Position numbers and translations under genes: made by a program. The notes under the pieces are model-generated. The model saw only the letters and a list, made by a program, of their open reading frames with translations, was not told where the DNA came from and did no database searches. From DASVRZ01 sp038228695 (GTDB lineage: Bacteria > Verrucomicrobiota > Verrucomicrobiia > Chthoniobacterales > DASVRZ01), in NCBI GenBank assembly GCA_038228695.1, contig JBBRPA010000006.1:1-64000 (forward strand): DNA of 64,000 nucleotides, written 5' to 3'. Shown piece after piece: positions 1 to 8,075 of the stretch (position 1 is the first letter of the stretch; each line of letters starts with the position of its first letter).

Positions 1-1212
1 ATTGCCAGTTACAACGCGACGTTACTAACCTTCGATCCGAACGATGGCGCGATCACTGCGACCTTCACTTACTCGGCGGTGGATGCGGCGGGTAAAACAT
101 CCAGCACCGCGACTGTCACCATGCCGTTCACGACGGTTGGGGTGAGCGGTAATGTTTTCAACGACGCGAACGGATTACTCGGCACACCAGTCAACACAGT
201 CGATGGAACCGCTTACGCTGGCCCGACCCTTTATGCGAACTTGGTCACGGGTGGAAACGTCTCGCAGGTGGCGACCGTCACCGCTGGCGCCTACAACTTC
301 GTGTCCGTGGCCGCTAACACAACTTACACGGTGGTTCTGAGCACGACCCAAGGCGTGATTGGCAGCGCAGCACCTGCCGCCGCTCTCGCTGTTGGCTGGG
401 TCAACACGGGTGAAAACATTGGTGCAGGAGCTGGCAACGACGGCCCACCGAACGGCAGTCTGACTGTTGCGGTCGTCACCACGACCATCGCGAATGCGAA
501 CTTCGGCGTCGAACGCACCCCAACGGCCAACAACGTCAGTTCCGCCTCGCAAATCAATCCAGCGGGAACAGCTACAGTTGTTGTTCCAACTCTCACGGCG
601 ACCGATCCGGAAGACGCGTCGATCACTAGCTTCACGATTAACACGCTCCCCGCGAACGGACTGCTCTACTACAACGGCAGCTTGGTTACTGTGAACCAAA
701 ACATTCCGAGCTATAATGCAAGTTTGCTTCGGCTTGATCCGAACGATGGCGCGATCACTGCGACCTTCACTTACTCGGCGGTGGATGCGGCGGGTAAAAC
801 ATCCAGCGCCGCGACCGTCACCATGCCGTTCACTAACATTGGGATCAGCGGAAGTGTCTTCAACGACACTAATGCTCTCGATAATAATTTGGTCGATGGC
901 ACGGGAACAAATCTGAGTAATGCACTTTATGCTCACCTGATCAGTGGCGGAAATGTGGCCCAGGTCGTGGCCGTCCCGGTCGGTGGCGCCTACACCTTCA
1001 ATACGGTGGCACCGGGCACCAGCTACACCGTTCTCATTAGCACCACACAAGGAGTCGTGGGCAGCGCCGCCCCGGCAGTGACCCTGCCAACTGGCTACGT
1101 GAACACCGGGGAAAAACTCGGCGTTGGCACCGGCAGCGATGGCACTCCAGACGGTAGCCTCGCAGTTGCCACCACGACGGTTTCCGTCGCGAATGCTAAC
1201 TTTGGCGTCCGC
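1..1212 (+). repeat. Two tandem ~702-bp repeat units inside the adhesin-like gene
   Basis: Bases 34-105 recur identically at 736-807, an offset of 702 bp (234 codons). Around this core the units stay clearly alignable at protein level: 'GVSGNVFNDANG' with 'GISGSVFNDTNA', 'STTQGVIGSAAPA' with 'STTQGVVGSAAPA', and 'ANANFGVE' with 'ANANFGVR'. The first unit is cut by the window edge, so more units may lie upstream. Confidence 0.85.
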
Positions 1213-3285
1213 GCACAGGGCACGGCCACCGGTCACCTCTACGTGGACACGAACGGCAACGGCACACAAGACAGTGGCGAGCCGAATCTCCCCAACGTTA
1301 ATGTGCTCATCACCGACGCAGGTGGCTACTCTCAAACCGTTGCCACGAACGCTGCGGGTGATTGGACGGCCGTCGTTCGGACTGGATCTACCACCGCAAA
1401 TGTGGATGAGGTCGATCCCGATTTCACCGCGCTTGTTCTCACGGGCTATGTCCAGACTCAGGGCAATGATCCAACGACGTTCACTGTGCTGGCGGGTCAG
1501 TCGGTCAACGGCGGCACCGACGGCTATTTCGTTCCCGGCACGATCAAAGGCTTCGTATTGATTGATGTCAATAATGACAATGTCGGCGACAACCCGATCC
1601 AGGGTGTCACGCTCACGCTCCAAACCTCTGGCGGCTTGACCGTTACCACCACGACCACTGCGGCCGACGGAAGCTACACCTTCGCCAATCTTGCACCCGG
1701 GTCGTATAAAGTCGTGGAAACCCAACCGTCTGGTTACGGTAGCCGCGCCGACAAAGATGGCGGCAACAAGAACATCATCGGCGACGTCACCCTCATCGTG
1801 GTCGCTGCCGGTCAGGCTAACAACGGGAACACCTTTGTAGAATTTCTCCAAGAGTGCCCCGACACCTGGTCGGCTTGGCAAACTCAATGGCCGCTCGGTG
1901 GTCTGAATGGCTTCAACGACAACCCGGACGGCGATGGCAACAGCAATCTGCTCGAATACGCCCTTTGCCTGCCTCCTAACAGCGGCGTCGGCGAGACGTT
2001 CTGCCTCACCGTCAACGGCACGGGTGGCATCAACGGCATGTTCATGCGCACCCGGGGTGGCGCGACGGATGTTCGTTACGTTCTCGAATATGCCGCGACG
2101 CTGGGTAACCCGACCACTTGGTCCTCTGTAACCCTGCCAACCGGTAGCACCACGATCACCGACAACGGCGACGGATCGGAAACCGTGGTCATTGCCAACC
2201 TGCAGACCCTTACCGGTCTCAGTATCACCAAGGGTTTCGTCCGTCTCCGGGTGGATCTCGACGCCAACTTCGACACGGTGATCGAGGCCACCGCTGCGAC
2301 CGCCGTTCACGGTTGGCGCCAGAGCGACCTCACGATCAACTGCCGCACCTATAACAATCCGTTCCTCGATTGCACTGAGTTCGTTGGTACGGTGGACAGT
2401 GTTTCCGGCCAGAACGTGATCCTGACCAACAGCGCGGGCGGGTTTAACCTTGGCACCTTACTCCAGTCGGGCGTCTCCTATTACCTCGAAGTGCTCGCCG
2501 GCGATAACATCGGCCAACGGTTCGACGTCGTCTCCGCCGCTGCTGGAACCGTCGTAGTGGCGAATGATGCGTCCCTCACCGCAGCCACCGCTCCTTACAA
2601 CACCCTGCTCGGACCGCCTCCCGCCAATCTCGCTGCCGACCGGGTCGTCCTGCGTTCCTATCGCACGCTTGCTGGCATCTTCCCGATCAGTAAATTCACT
2701 GCGTCGAATCTGCAATCGACCGCCGATATGGTGCAGACCTACCTCGGAGGCACGTGGCAAAATTACTGGCTCTTCTTGAACAGCGGTTCACCAAAGTGGG
2801 TCTTGGTCGGCGATGCCACCTTGGCCGACAAGGGGGCGACGGTCATCCCACCCGGACAGGGCACGTTCATCAATTGCCGCCAAACCGTTGGCACCCTGCT
2901 CGCACTCGGTGAGGTGCGCTCGGTGCGGATGGCATTTCCGCTGCGGGCGGCTGCCAATCTCTTCGGCGGTGGCTATCCCGTTGACGAATCGGCCGCCAGC
3001 CGCTCCCTAACCACCACGACCGGCTTCGTGGGGAACCGTGGCTTCAACCTCGCGGATCAATTCCTTCTTTGGAAAAATGACACCGTCGCCAACACAGGCG
3101 GTTACACCACTTACTATCTGCTTTCGCCCTTCCCAGTCGCGCCAACTCAACGATGGGTCCGCGTGGGGGACGCGTCGCTCACCCCTCAGGATGCCGCTAC
3201 GCTTCTGTTGGACGACCGCAGTATTTTCCTCAATCCGAAGTTGGCTCTGCCCGCCTATATTCAGCCTTGTCCATGGACTCCTTAG
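1..3285 (+). CDS. Large secreted adhesin-like protein with SdrD-B/Cna-B-like repeats (5' end outside window)
   Basis: The frame is open from base 1 and ends at the TAG-free stop after 'CPWTP', so this is the C-terminal ~1,094 residues of a longer exported protein. Two copies of a ~234-residue unit come first (cadherin-like 'TATDPEDASITSF' plus 'GISGSVFNDTN' segments), followed by SdrD-B/Cna-B-like beta-sandwich modules ('GHLYVDTNGNGTQDSGEP', 'ADGSYTFANLAPGSYKVVE'). Next is a calcium-binding type motif 'NPDGDGNSNLLEYA' seen in many Verrucomicrobia surface proteins, and then a ~400-residue region I do not recognise. No PEP-CTERM tail, LPXTG or transmembrane anchor is visible at the C-terminus. 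Role as a surface or matrix protein is inferred from domains. A PEP-CTERM gene follows 38 bp downstream. Confidence 0.85.
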   Translation: MASYNATLLTFDPNDGAITATFTYSAVDAAGKTSSTATVTMPFTTVGVSGNVFNDANGLLGTPVNTVDGTAYAGPTLYANLVTGGNVSQVATVTAGAYNFVSVAANTTYTVVLSTTQGVIGSAAPAAALAVGWVNTGENIGAGAGNDGPPNGSLTVAVVTTTIANANFGVERTPTANNVSSASQINPAGTATVVVPTLTATDPEDASITSFTINTLPANGLLYYNGSLVTVNQNIPSYNASLLRLDPNDGAITATFTYSAVDAAGKTSSAATVTMPFTNIGISGSVFNDTNALDNNLVDGTGTNLSNALYAHLISGGNVAQVVAVPVGGAYTFNTVAPGTSYTVLISTTQGVVGSAAPAVTLPTGYVNTGEKLGVGTGSDGTPDGSLAVATTTVSVANANFGVRAQGTATGHLYVDTNGNGTQDSGEPNLPNVNVLITDAGGYSQTVATNAAGDWTAVVRTGSTTANVDEVDPDFTALVLTGYVQTQGNDPTTFTVLAGQSVNGGTDGYFVPGTIKGFVLIDVNNDNVGDNPIQGVTLTLQTSGGLTVTTTTTAADGSYTFANLAPGSYKVVETQPSGYGSRADKDGGNKNIIGDVTLIVVAAGQANNGNTFVEFLQECPDTWSAWQTQWPLGGLNGFNDNPDGDGNSNLLEYALCLPPNSGVGETFCLTVNGTGGINGMFMRTRGGATDVRYVLEYAATLGNPTTWSSVTLPTGSTTITDNGDGSETVVIANLQTLTGLSITKGFVRLRVDLDANFDTVIEATAATAVHGWRQSDLTINCRTYNNPFLDCTEFVGTVDSVSGQNVILTNSAGGFNLGTLLQSGVSYYLEVLAGDNIGQRFDVVSAAAGTVVVANDASLTAATAPYNTLLGPPPANLAADRVVLRSYRTLAGIFPISKFTASNLQSTADMVQTYLGGTWQNYWLFLNSGSPKWVLVGDATLADKGATVIPPGQGTFINCRQTVGTLLALGEVRSVRMAFPLRAAANLFGGGYPVDESAASRSLTTTTGFVGNRGFNLADQFLLWKNDTVANTGGYTTYYLLSPFPVAPTQRWVRVGDASLTPQDAATLLLDDRSIFLNPKLALPAYIQPCPWTP

Positions 3286-3323
3286 CGTGCAAATTACAGG
3301 GACTATGGTTTTTGGAGCGGCTC

Positions 3324-4046
3324 ATGAAATTGAAATTTAGCAAACGCGGACTTGCTCGCATCAGCAGTCTTTGTCTGGGGCTACTTCTTCTACCTAGTCC
3401 CGCAGAAACCATCAACTGGGGCGATAACGTTCTCGATACTCTAGTAACTAGCACTGGCACGGCCTTGGTGGGTACTTACATCATCCAACTAGGCGTATTC
3501 ACTGACCAATTCGGCACCGAGGTCGATCCCGCTTCCATTCCTACCGACACTTGGGCTGCGCGCTTCAAGGTGTTTGACCAAGCCAGCTTCAATCCAGATT
3601 TCGGCTATTTCACCGGCAGCGCAGTCATTTCTCGGAGTCTGGTTCCCAGCGAATACGGTCGGAGCAGTTACGCTGGAGCCGACAACATCGATTTCTCCAA
3701 TCTCAAAGCTTACATCTGGGTGCGCAACGAAGTTACCAATGCGCCTCCCGGATTGGGCACCGAATGGTTCCTCGCCAGCGCGGGGAGCTGGGTTTTTCCG
3801 CAATCTGCTGCAACCTGCTGCGATAACAGCCAGCCGATTGATTGGGCGCTGAGTGACCTCGGGTCCACTACGCCAAAATATGGCGGTCAATCTGGCGTGC
3901 GCGGACCGGGTCTTTATACGAATCCGAACGATTCCGCCAATCTTCAGACTTACACATTCGTTCCGGAGCCGGGCACTAACTTCCTCGTGGGCTTCGGCGG
4001 TCTTGTTAGCTTTTTCGTCTGGCGCAAACGTCGAAGCGCAGTCTGA
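3324..4046 (+). CDS. PEP-CTERM exported protein
   Basis: A 240-residue exported protein. The N-terminus has a signal peptide (basic 'KLKFSKRGLAR' then a hydrophobic stretch 'ISSLCLGLLLLPSPAE'). The C-terminus is a textbook PEP-CTERM sorting tail: 'VPEPGT', a hydrophobic helix 'NFLVGFGGLVSFFVW' and the basic end 'RKRRSAV'. In PEP-CTERM systems an exosortase removes this tail and the protein goes to the envelope or exopolysaccharide; no exosortase gene is in the window. I chose the ATG at 3324 because GGAG lies about 8 bp upstream and the signal peptide starts there; a longer frame upstream is shadowed by the adhesin gene. The middle contains a 'CC' pair and a domain shared with the next gene. 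The stop overlaps the next start (TGATG). Confidence 0.85.
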   Translation: MKLKFSKRGLARISSLCLGLLLLPSPAETINWGDNVLDTLVTSTGTALVGTYIIQLGVFTDQFGTEVDPASIPTDTWAARFKVFDQASFNPDFGYFTGSAVISRSLVPSEYGRSSYAGADNIDFSNLKAYIWVRNEVTNAPPGLGTEWFLASAGSWVFPQSAATCCDNSQPIDWALSDLGSTTPKYGGQSGVRGPGLYTNPNDSANLQTYTFVPEPGTNFLVGFGGLVSFFVWRKRRSAV

Positions 4047-4999
4047 TGACTGCACTCGTCCGCTGTGTTTCCTTTGGCTTGGGACGCCGTTGGATCGCAC
4101 TGTGGCTTCTGCTCCCGCTGCTGCTTACTGGAAACCTCCGGGCGGAGAATGTGAGTTGGTCTTCGACTGCGGGCGGCGCCACCAATCTCACCAGCGCCGG
4201 ACAGCCAATGAGCCAGAGCTTCCGCTTCGAAGTGGGCGTCTTCGCGAACGGGTTTATCCCGACTTCGAACAACACCGACTCGTGGACCGCAAACTGGGTG
4301 CCCGCCGATCGGACGACCTACAATTCCACGACCCACCTATTTTCTAGCGCCTTCGTCATCGAAAATAATTATGCGCCTTTTACCGTCGGTGCAAAAGCCT
4401 ACATCTGGGGCTTCTCGGGAAGCAGCGCGGCGGGCGAGTGGATCCTTTTCCGAAATACCGATTGGAAATGGGTCGCGCCAAACCCATTTGATCCTCTCGG
4501 GCTCACTTGGGAGGTCGCATCGGTTAACGAGGTCATTCTCGGGACCGTGAATCCGGCCGGTTCTCCGTTTTTAATGCGGTCGGCGGCAGTGAATACCGTG
4601 ACTGCGCCGTCTGTTAGCTGGGCGGAATGGCAGGCCGAATTTCTGGTCGGCAATCCGCTTAACGGGCCGACCGACGATCCAGACGGTGACCTCATTCCTA
4701 ACCTGTTGGAATTTGTTTACGGAACCTCACCAGTGAACGCGAACGCGCCTGCTACTAACGCGGTTTCGATCGTCGAATCTGGCGGGAAAAATTATTTGGA
4801 AATGTCGGTGCCACGGCTGAAGGATCGTTCTGCTACGTTGGTCGTGGAGGTTTCGGGAGATTTACAAACATGGTTTTCCGGCACCAGTGCGAGCGAGGTC
4901 ATCCTGAGTGACCCTGCAGTTTGGATCGTGCGAGACCGGACACCAATCGACCCTGCGAATCCGCGCCGTTTCATGCGCGTTCGGGCTTCGCTTCCGTGA
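4046..4999 (+). CDS. Exported protein, paralogue of the preceding PEP-CTERM protein, with a Ca-binding-type motif instead of the sorting tail
   Basis: A 317-residue protein with an N-terminal signal peptide (hydrophobic 'WIALWLLLPLLLTG', cleavage likely after 'LRA'). Residues ~30-150 align by eye with the upstream PEP-CTERM protein: 'EVGVFANGF..TDSWTANW' against 'QLGVFTDQF..TDTWAARF', and 'AKAYIWGF..GEWILF' against 'LKAYIWVR..TEWFLA'. The C-terminal half differs: it carries 'DDPDGDLIPNLLEFVYG', the acidic motif common in Verrucomicrobia secreted proteins, followed by a beta-rich region. There is no PEP-CTERM tail. Start and stop are both shared with neighbours through TGATG overlaps, so translation is probably coupled. 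Function unknown; a role in the envelope is inferred. Confidence 0.8.
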   Translation: MTALVRCVSFGLGRRWIALWLLLPLLLTGNLRAENVSWSSTAGGATNLTSAGQPMSQSFRFEVGVFANGFIPTSNNTDSWTANWVPADRTTYNSTTHLFSSAFVIENNYAPFTVGAKAYIWGFSGSSAAGEWILFRNTDWKWVAPNPFDPLGLTWEVASVNEVILGTVNPAGSPFLMRSAAVNTVTAPSVSWAEWQAEFLVGNPLNGPTDDPDGDLIPNLLEFVYGTSPVNANAPATNAVSIVESGGKNYLEMSVPRLKDRSATLVVEVSGDLQTWFSGTSASEVILSDPAVWIVRDRTPIDPANPRRFMRVRASLP

Positions 5000-6189
5000 T
5001 GGCGGACGGGCAATTCAATCCGGGCCCGAACAGGTGGTTTTTGGTCTGCGTGGCGCTCGGGCTGGCAGCAAATCTTCTCTTGCTGGTAATGGCCTTGCGT
5101 CACTCTGGGGACGGGTTGGCGGGTTGCGGGGACAGTTGCGAGATGGTGCTGCAATCGCGCTGGTCGCGAGTGGGCGGCGTTCCGATAGCCGTGTTGGGAT
5201 CGCTGGTTTATCTCCTCCTGCTCGGCGGAATGTTTCGCCGGGCGCAAGCTGTCCTGGTGTCCGGTCTTGGGCTTTTGGGCTGGGGAACCGCTTGGTTTGT
5301 ATTTTTGCAACTCAGCGTGCTTCGACAAATTTGTCCGTGGTGCATGGCGGCGCACGCGCTGGGGCTGCTAACCATTGCCTTTGGGGTGACGGCGTTGCTG
5401 CCTGCCGCGCTCGAGCCAGCAGTCTGGAGGAGGGGATTTCTCCAAGGCCTAGTGGCCACGGTTGCCTTAGCGGCAATCCAGATTTTCGAGCCAGCCCCGT
5501 TGGGCTACCGGCTCGAGTCGGCCAACACTTCAAACAATGACCGCCCGAAGCAAACACCCACGTCACATTCCGGCCGTTTGGTGGAAATGGCGGGCGGCCG
5601 GAAGATTTTTGATGTGAACGCGCTTCCGCTCCTGGGCGATCCGACCGCACCGCATATCCTCGTGGAGTATCTCGACTATCAATGTCCCGCCTGCCGGACT
5701 TTATCCCGCTATCTCGACGCGTTGATCGCGCGGCATCCACACGAGATCGCGATGTTAGTAATGCCGGTCCCGCTCGACCGCGAGTGTAATTCGCACCTCG
5801 AGCCCTCAGCGGACACGCATCCGGGGAGTTGCGCCATGGCGCGGATCGCCTTGGCGGTCTGGAAAAAGAAGCCGGACTCGTTTCCGGCGTTTCATCACGC
5901 CTTGTTAACCTTGCCCCCGGCGGGTGAGGCGGGCGCGCGAGAGCTGAGCAAAAAATTCATTTCTCCCGAAGAATTGGCCGCCGCTCTGGCGGACCCGTGG
6001 ATCCGGGACTTGTTGCAAGCTAACATAGCCGATTGGGTGAGTTTTTCTAAGGACACTCCGAAGCTTCCGAAATTGCTCGTCGGCGACCGACATATTCTGC
6101 ACGGACTGCCCTCAGGCGAGGCAGATTTTATCCGGGTGATGGAGCGCGAGTTGGGGCTCTCCTCAAAGCAAGGCGATCGCGAGAACTAA
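4999..6189 (+). CDS. Vitamin K epoxide reductase (VKOR) domain fused to a thioredoxin-like domain
   Basis: A 396-residue membrane disulfide-forming enzyme of the bacterial VKOR family. The first ~160 residues hold four or five membrane helices with the loop cysteines Cys43 and Cys47 and the quinone-side motif CPWC at 112-115. A periplasmic thioredoxin/DsbA-like domain follows from about 205, with active-site CPAC at 229-232 in 'EYLDYQCPACRTLSRYL'. In this family the thioredoxin domain oxidises exported proteins and the VKOR domain re-oxidises it, passing electrons to quinone. The ATG at 4999 overlaps the upstream stop (TGATG) and gives the N-terminus expected for VKOR. Being last in a chain with two exported proteins suggests it oxidises their cysteines. 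The 3' end overlaps the convergent permease gene by 27 bp. Confidence 0.9.
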   Translation: MADGQFNPGPNRWFLVCVALGLAANLLLLVMALRHSGDGLAGCGDSCEMVLQSRWSRVGGVPIAVLGSLVYLLLLGGMFRRAQAVLVSGLGLLGWGTAWFVFLQLSVLRQICPWCMAAHALGLLTIAFGVTALLPAALEPAVWRRGFLQGLVATVALAAIQIFEPAPLGYRLESANTSNNDRPKQTPTSHSGRLVEMAGGRKIFDVNALPLLGDPTAPHILVEYLDYQCPACRTLSRYLDALIARHPHEIAMLVMPVPLDRECNSHLEPSADTHPGSCAMARIALAVWKKKPDSFPAFHHALLTLPPAGEAGARELSKKFISPEELAAALADPWIRDLLQANIADWVSFSKDTPKLPKLLVGDRHILHGLPSGEADFIRVMERELGLSSKQGDREN

Positions 6190-7029
6190 CAAAGCGGCGC
6201 CGATCAACCGTCGCGTGAGGATGCCACGTCCGAGATGCCGCTCCTCGGTTCTGAACCAATGACCGACGATCCAGACGAGGACAATCGTCCAGACTCCGCG
6301 GCTGCTATACACGATATTGATCGCGGTGGCGTGCCCGTAAATACTGATCGCGCAGGCCATTAAAAGCGCCTGGCCGCTGAGCATAACGGCCCCAGCGAGA
6401 AGCCATTTCCAACCGGCCCAAGGGATTTGCCGGAGCGGCTGGCTAAAGACGGGGATGAGCGAAAACGAGAGCAACGCAACCGTGCCAAACATCATCGGGA
6501 TAAAATAACCTGGGCCCCACAGCGGCGCCCAGTGTTGCACCATCACGTCGGTCAGCGAGAAGGCGATGGCACTGAGAAAAGCGAGGAGGGCCGTCTCGCT
6601 GACGTTCCTGACCCGCGATGGCGTTCGATCGGCTAGCAGCGCAACGGCGACTACGCAAAGGGCGGAGGCGAGCCACCAACCGGTAGGAATTTTCTCCCGC
6701 AAAAAAATCGCGCAGATGAAAGCGATGAGCATCGATTTAAGACCTAGCACGGGCGTGACAATTGAGACATCGCCTCGTGCGATTGCTCGGAAGGTGAAAA
6801 TTTGTCCGATGAAAAATCCGAAGCCGGTAAGGAGTGGTTGATAAATTTCTCTCCATCCAACCCAGTGTCCGCCCCAAGCGAGGAGCGGAAGAAAGAGCAG
6901 ACCAGCCATGAGATTAACCACAAAAGTGGTGCGCCAACTTCCAATGCCGAACCAGAGACTGCGTTTGAGCGCGAGGCTGGCGAGGGCGTAGCCGAGCGCG
7001 GCGAGGAGTGGGAGAAGAATTTGCGGCAT
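6163..7029 (-). CDS. DMT/EamA-like transporter
   Basis: A 288-residue protein with about ten hydrophobic segments, the size and pattern of the drug/metabolite transporter superfamily. An internal duplication typical of EamA proteins is suggested by 'PVLGLKSMLIAFICAIFLREKIP' in the first half and 'NIVYSSRGVWTIVLVWIVGHWF' in the second. Substrate cannot be told. I chose the ATG at 7029 ('MPQILLPLLAALGYA'); a longer frame from 7110 runs through a terminator hairpin and encodes no sensible protein. The end overlaps the convergent VKOR gene by 27 bp. Confidence 0.8.
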   Translation of the reverse strand: MPQILLPLLAALGYALASLALKRSLWFGIGSWRTTFVVNLMAGLLFLPLLAWGGHWVGWREIYQPLLTGFGFFIGQIFTFRAIARGDVSIVTPVLGLKSMLIAFICAIFLREKIPTGWWLASALCVVAVALLADRTPSRVRNVSETALLAFLSAIAFSLTDVMVQHWAPLWGPGYFIPMMFGTVALLSFSLIPVFSQPLRQIPWAGWKWLLAGAVMLSGQALLMACAISIYGHATAINIVYSSRGVWTIVLVWIVGHWFRTEERHLGRGILTRRLIGAALLVLAIALL

Positions 7030-7095
7030 GGGTGGATTCGTTACGCTGGAAAGCGGGCGCGGGTGGCGATTTTTTTGCGGGGCTGATCGTAAGAC

Positions 7096-7130
7096 AAAAA
7101 AACCCGTCATCGGGTGATGACGGGTTTTCT
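7096..7130. terminator. Rho-independent terminator hairpin
   Basis: Perfect 13-bp stem (AAAACCCGTCATC at 7099-7111 and its complement at 7116-7128) with a GGGT loop and A/T runs on both sides. It lies just downstream of the RRM gene on the minus strand and can terminate in that direction. Confidence 0.85.
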
Positions 7131-7145
7131 GTTAATCAGCTGATC

Positions 7146-7832
7146 TTAGGCGAAAGGGCGGTCGTTGGGCTTAGCCCCGCTGACGATGAGTTTCCGGTTC
7201 ATGAACTCCTTATCGTGGAGTTCGGTGACGGCGCGTTTGGCTTCGTCCACGGTTTCCATGGTGACGAAGGCAAAGCCCTTTGATTTCTGCGTGTAGTTAT
7301 TGCTCACGACCTCGGCGTTGCGAACTTTTCCGACTCCGTTAAAGAGATCGGCGAGATCGCTTTCAGTGGCGTCGAACGAGAGGTTCCCGACGTAAAGCCG
7401 CGGGGTGGTGACTTCGAGGATCTCGGCTTTGCGTGGTTCCCGGACTCGCTCTTCGCGGGGTGCGGGATCTTCGGCGCGCGACTCGTTGCCGGTCGGTGGA
7501 TTTTCCAAACGGCGATAGCTGTCGGAGGGCCGACCCGAGTTGGTTGCTCCGCGGTGGGCCGGATGGACCGAGCGCGGTTGGTCGGCGGTGTTTTCGATGG
7601 CGGCCGGAGCCTTGGCTTTGCCGGTGAAGAAACCGACAATTTTCTGCCAGAGGGTTAGCGGTTTCTGGCGTTGATCGCGGCCTCCGTAAGGGGACCGATC
7701 TTTGCCTTGGCGCGATTCACCGGAGTTATTGCGAGGTCCGCGGGAGTCGTTGCGACGGCGTCCACCGCGTTGTCCACGGCGCTGAGGGCCGCGATTTTGA
7801 TGCGAACTATTTTCATTCATGACTTGATTCAT
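7146..7832 (-). CDS. RNA-binding protein: Arg/Gly-rich N-terminus with C-terminal RRM
   Basis: 228 residues. The N-terminal ~60 are Arg/Gly/Asn/Gln-rich ('RRGQRGGRRRNDSRG') and look disordered; a linker follows, and the last ~85 residues form one RNA recognition motif with RNP2 'LYVGNLSF' and RNP1 'KGFAFVTM'. Bacterial RRM proteins of the Rbp type bind single-stranded RNA and are common in Cyanobacteria and Verrucomicrobia; they usually carry the RRM first, so the order here is reversed. No strong Shine-Dalgarno precedes the ATG at 7832, and a second in-frame ATG lies at 7820. The gene is followed by a strong terminator and is probably monocistronic. Confidence 0.85.
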   Translation of the reverse strand: MNQVMNENSSHQNRGPQRRGQRGGRRRNDSRGPRNNSGESRQGKDRSPYGGRDQRQKPLTLWQKIVGFFTGKAKAPAAIENTADQPRSVHPAHRGATNSGRPSDSYRRLENPPTGNESRAEDPAPREERVREPRKAEILEVTTPRLYVGNLSFDATESDLADLFNGVGKVRNAEVVSNNYTQKSKGFAFVTMETVDEAKRAVTELHDKEFMNRKLIVSGAKPNDRPFA

Positions 7833-8075
7833 CTATTGGTGAGAAATGACAAGGCGCATATGGGATGCTGAATCCGCCGCATTTCCTCGGGAGCCGAGTG
7901 CTCGCGTGCGAAAGGGCAGAGTCTTTGTCAAGGAACCAGCACCCAAACCGTGGCCATCTGTCGCGCCGGAAAATTTCCTGCCCAGTGAGAATGGCACGCT
8001 TCGGTGCCGGAGGACGGGAGTATTAACACAGATTGGGGCAGTGAGCAAGCGGGCCGGAGGAGGCGGGAAACTTTA

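Noticed and set aside
175..2310. Long minus-strand open frame opposite the adhesin-like gene
   Set aside because: Low-complexity Arg/Gly/Val-rich product, a shadow of the biased codons of the real gene; no start signal or domain.
7030..7110. Upstream extension of the EamA transporter gene
   Set aside because: Its first codons fall in a perfect terminator hairpin and its residues do not resemble a membrane protein start.
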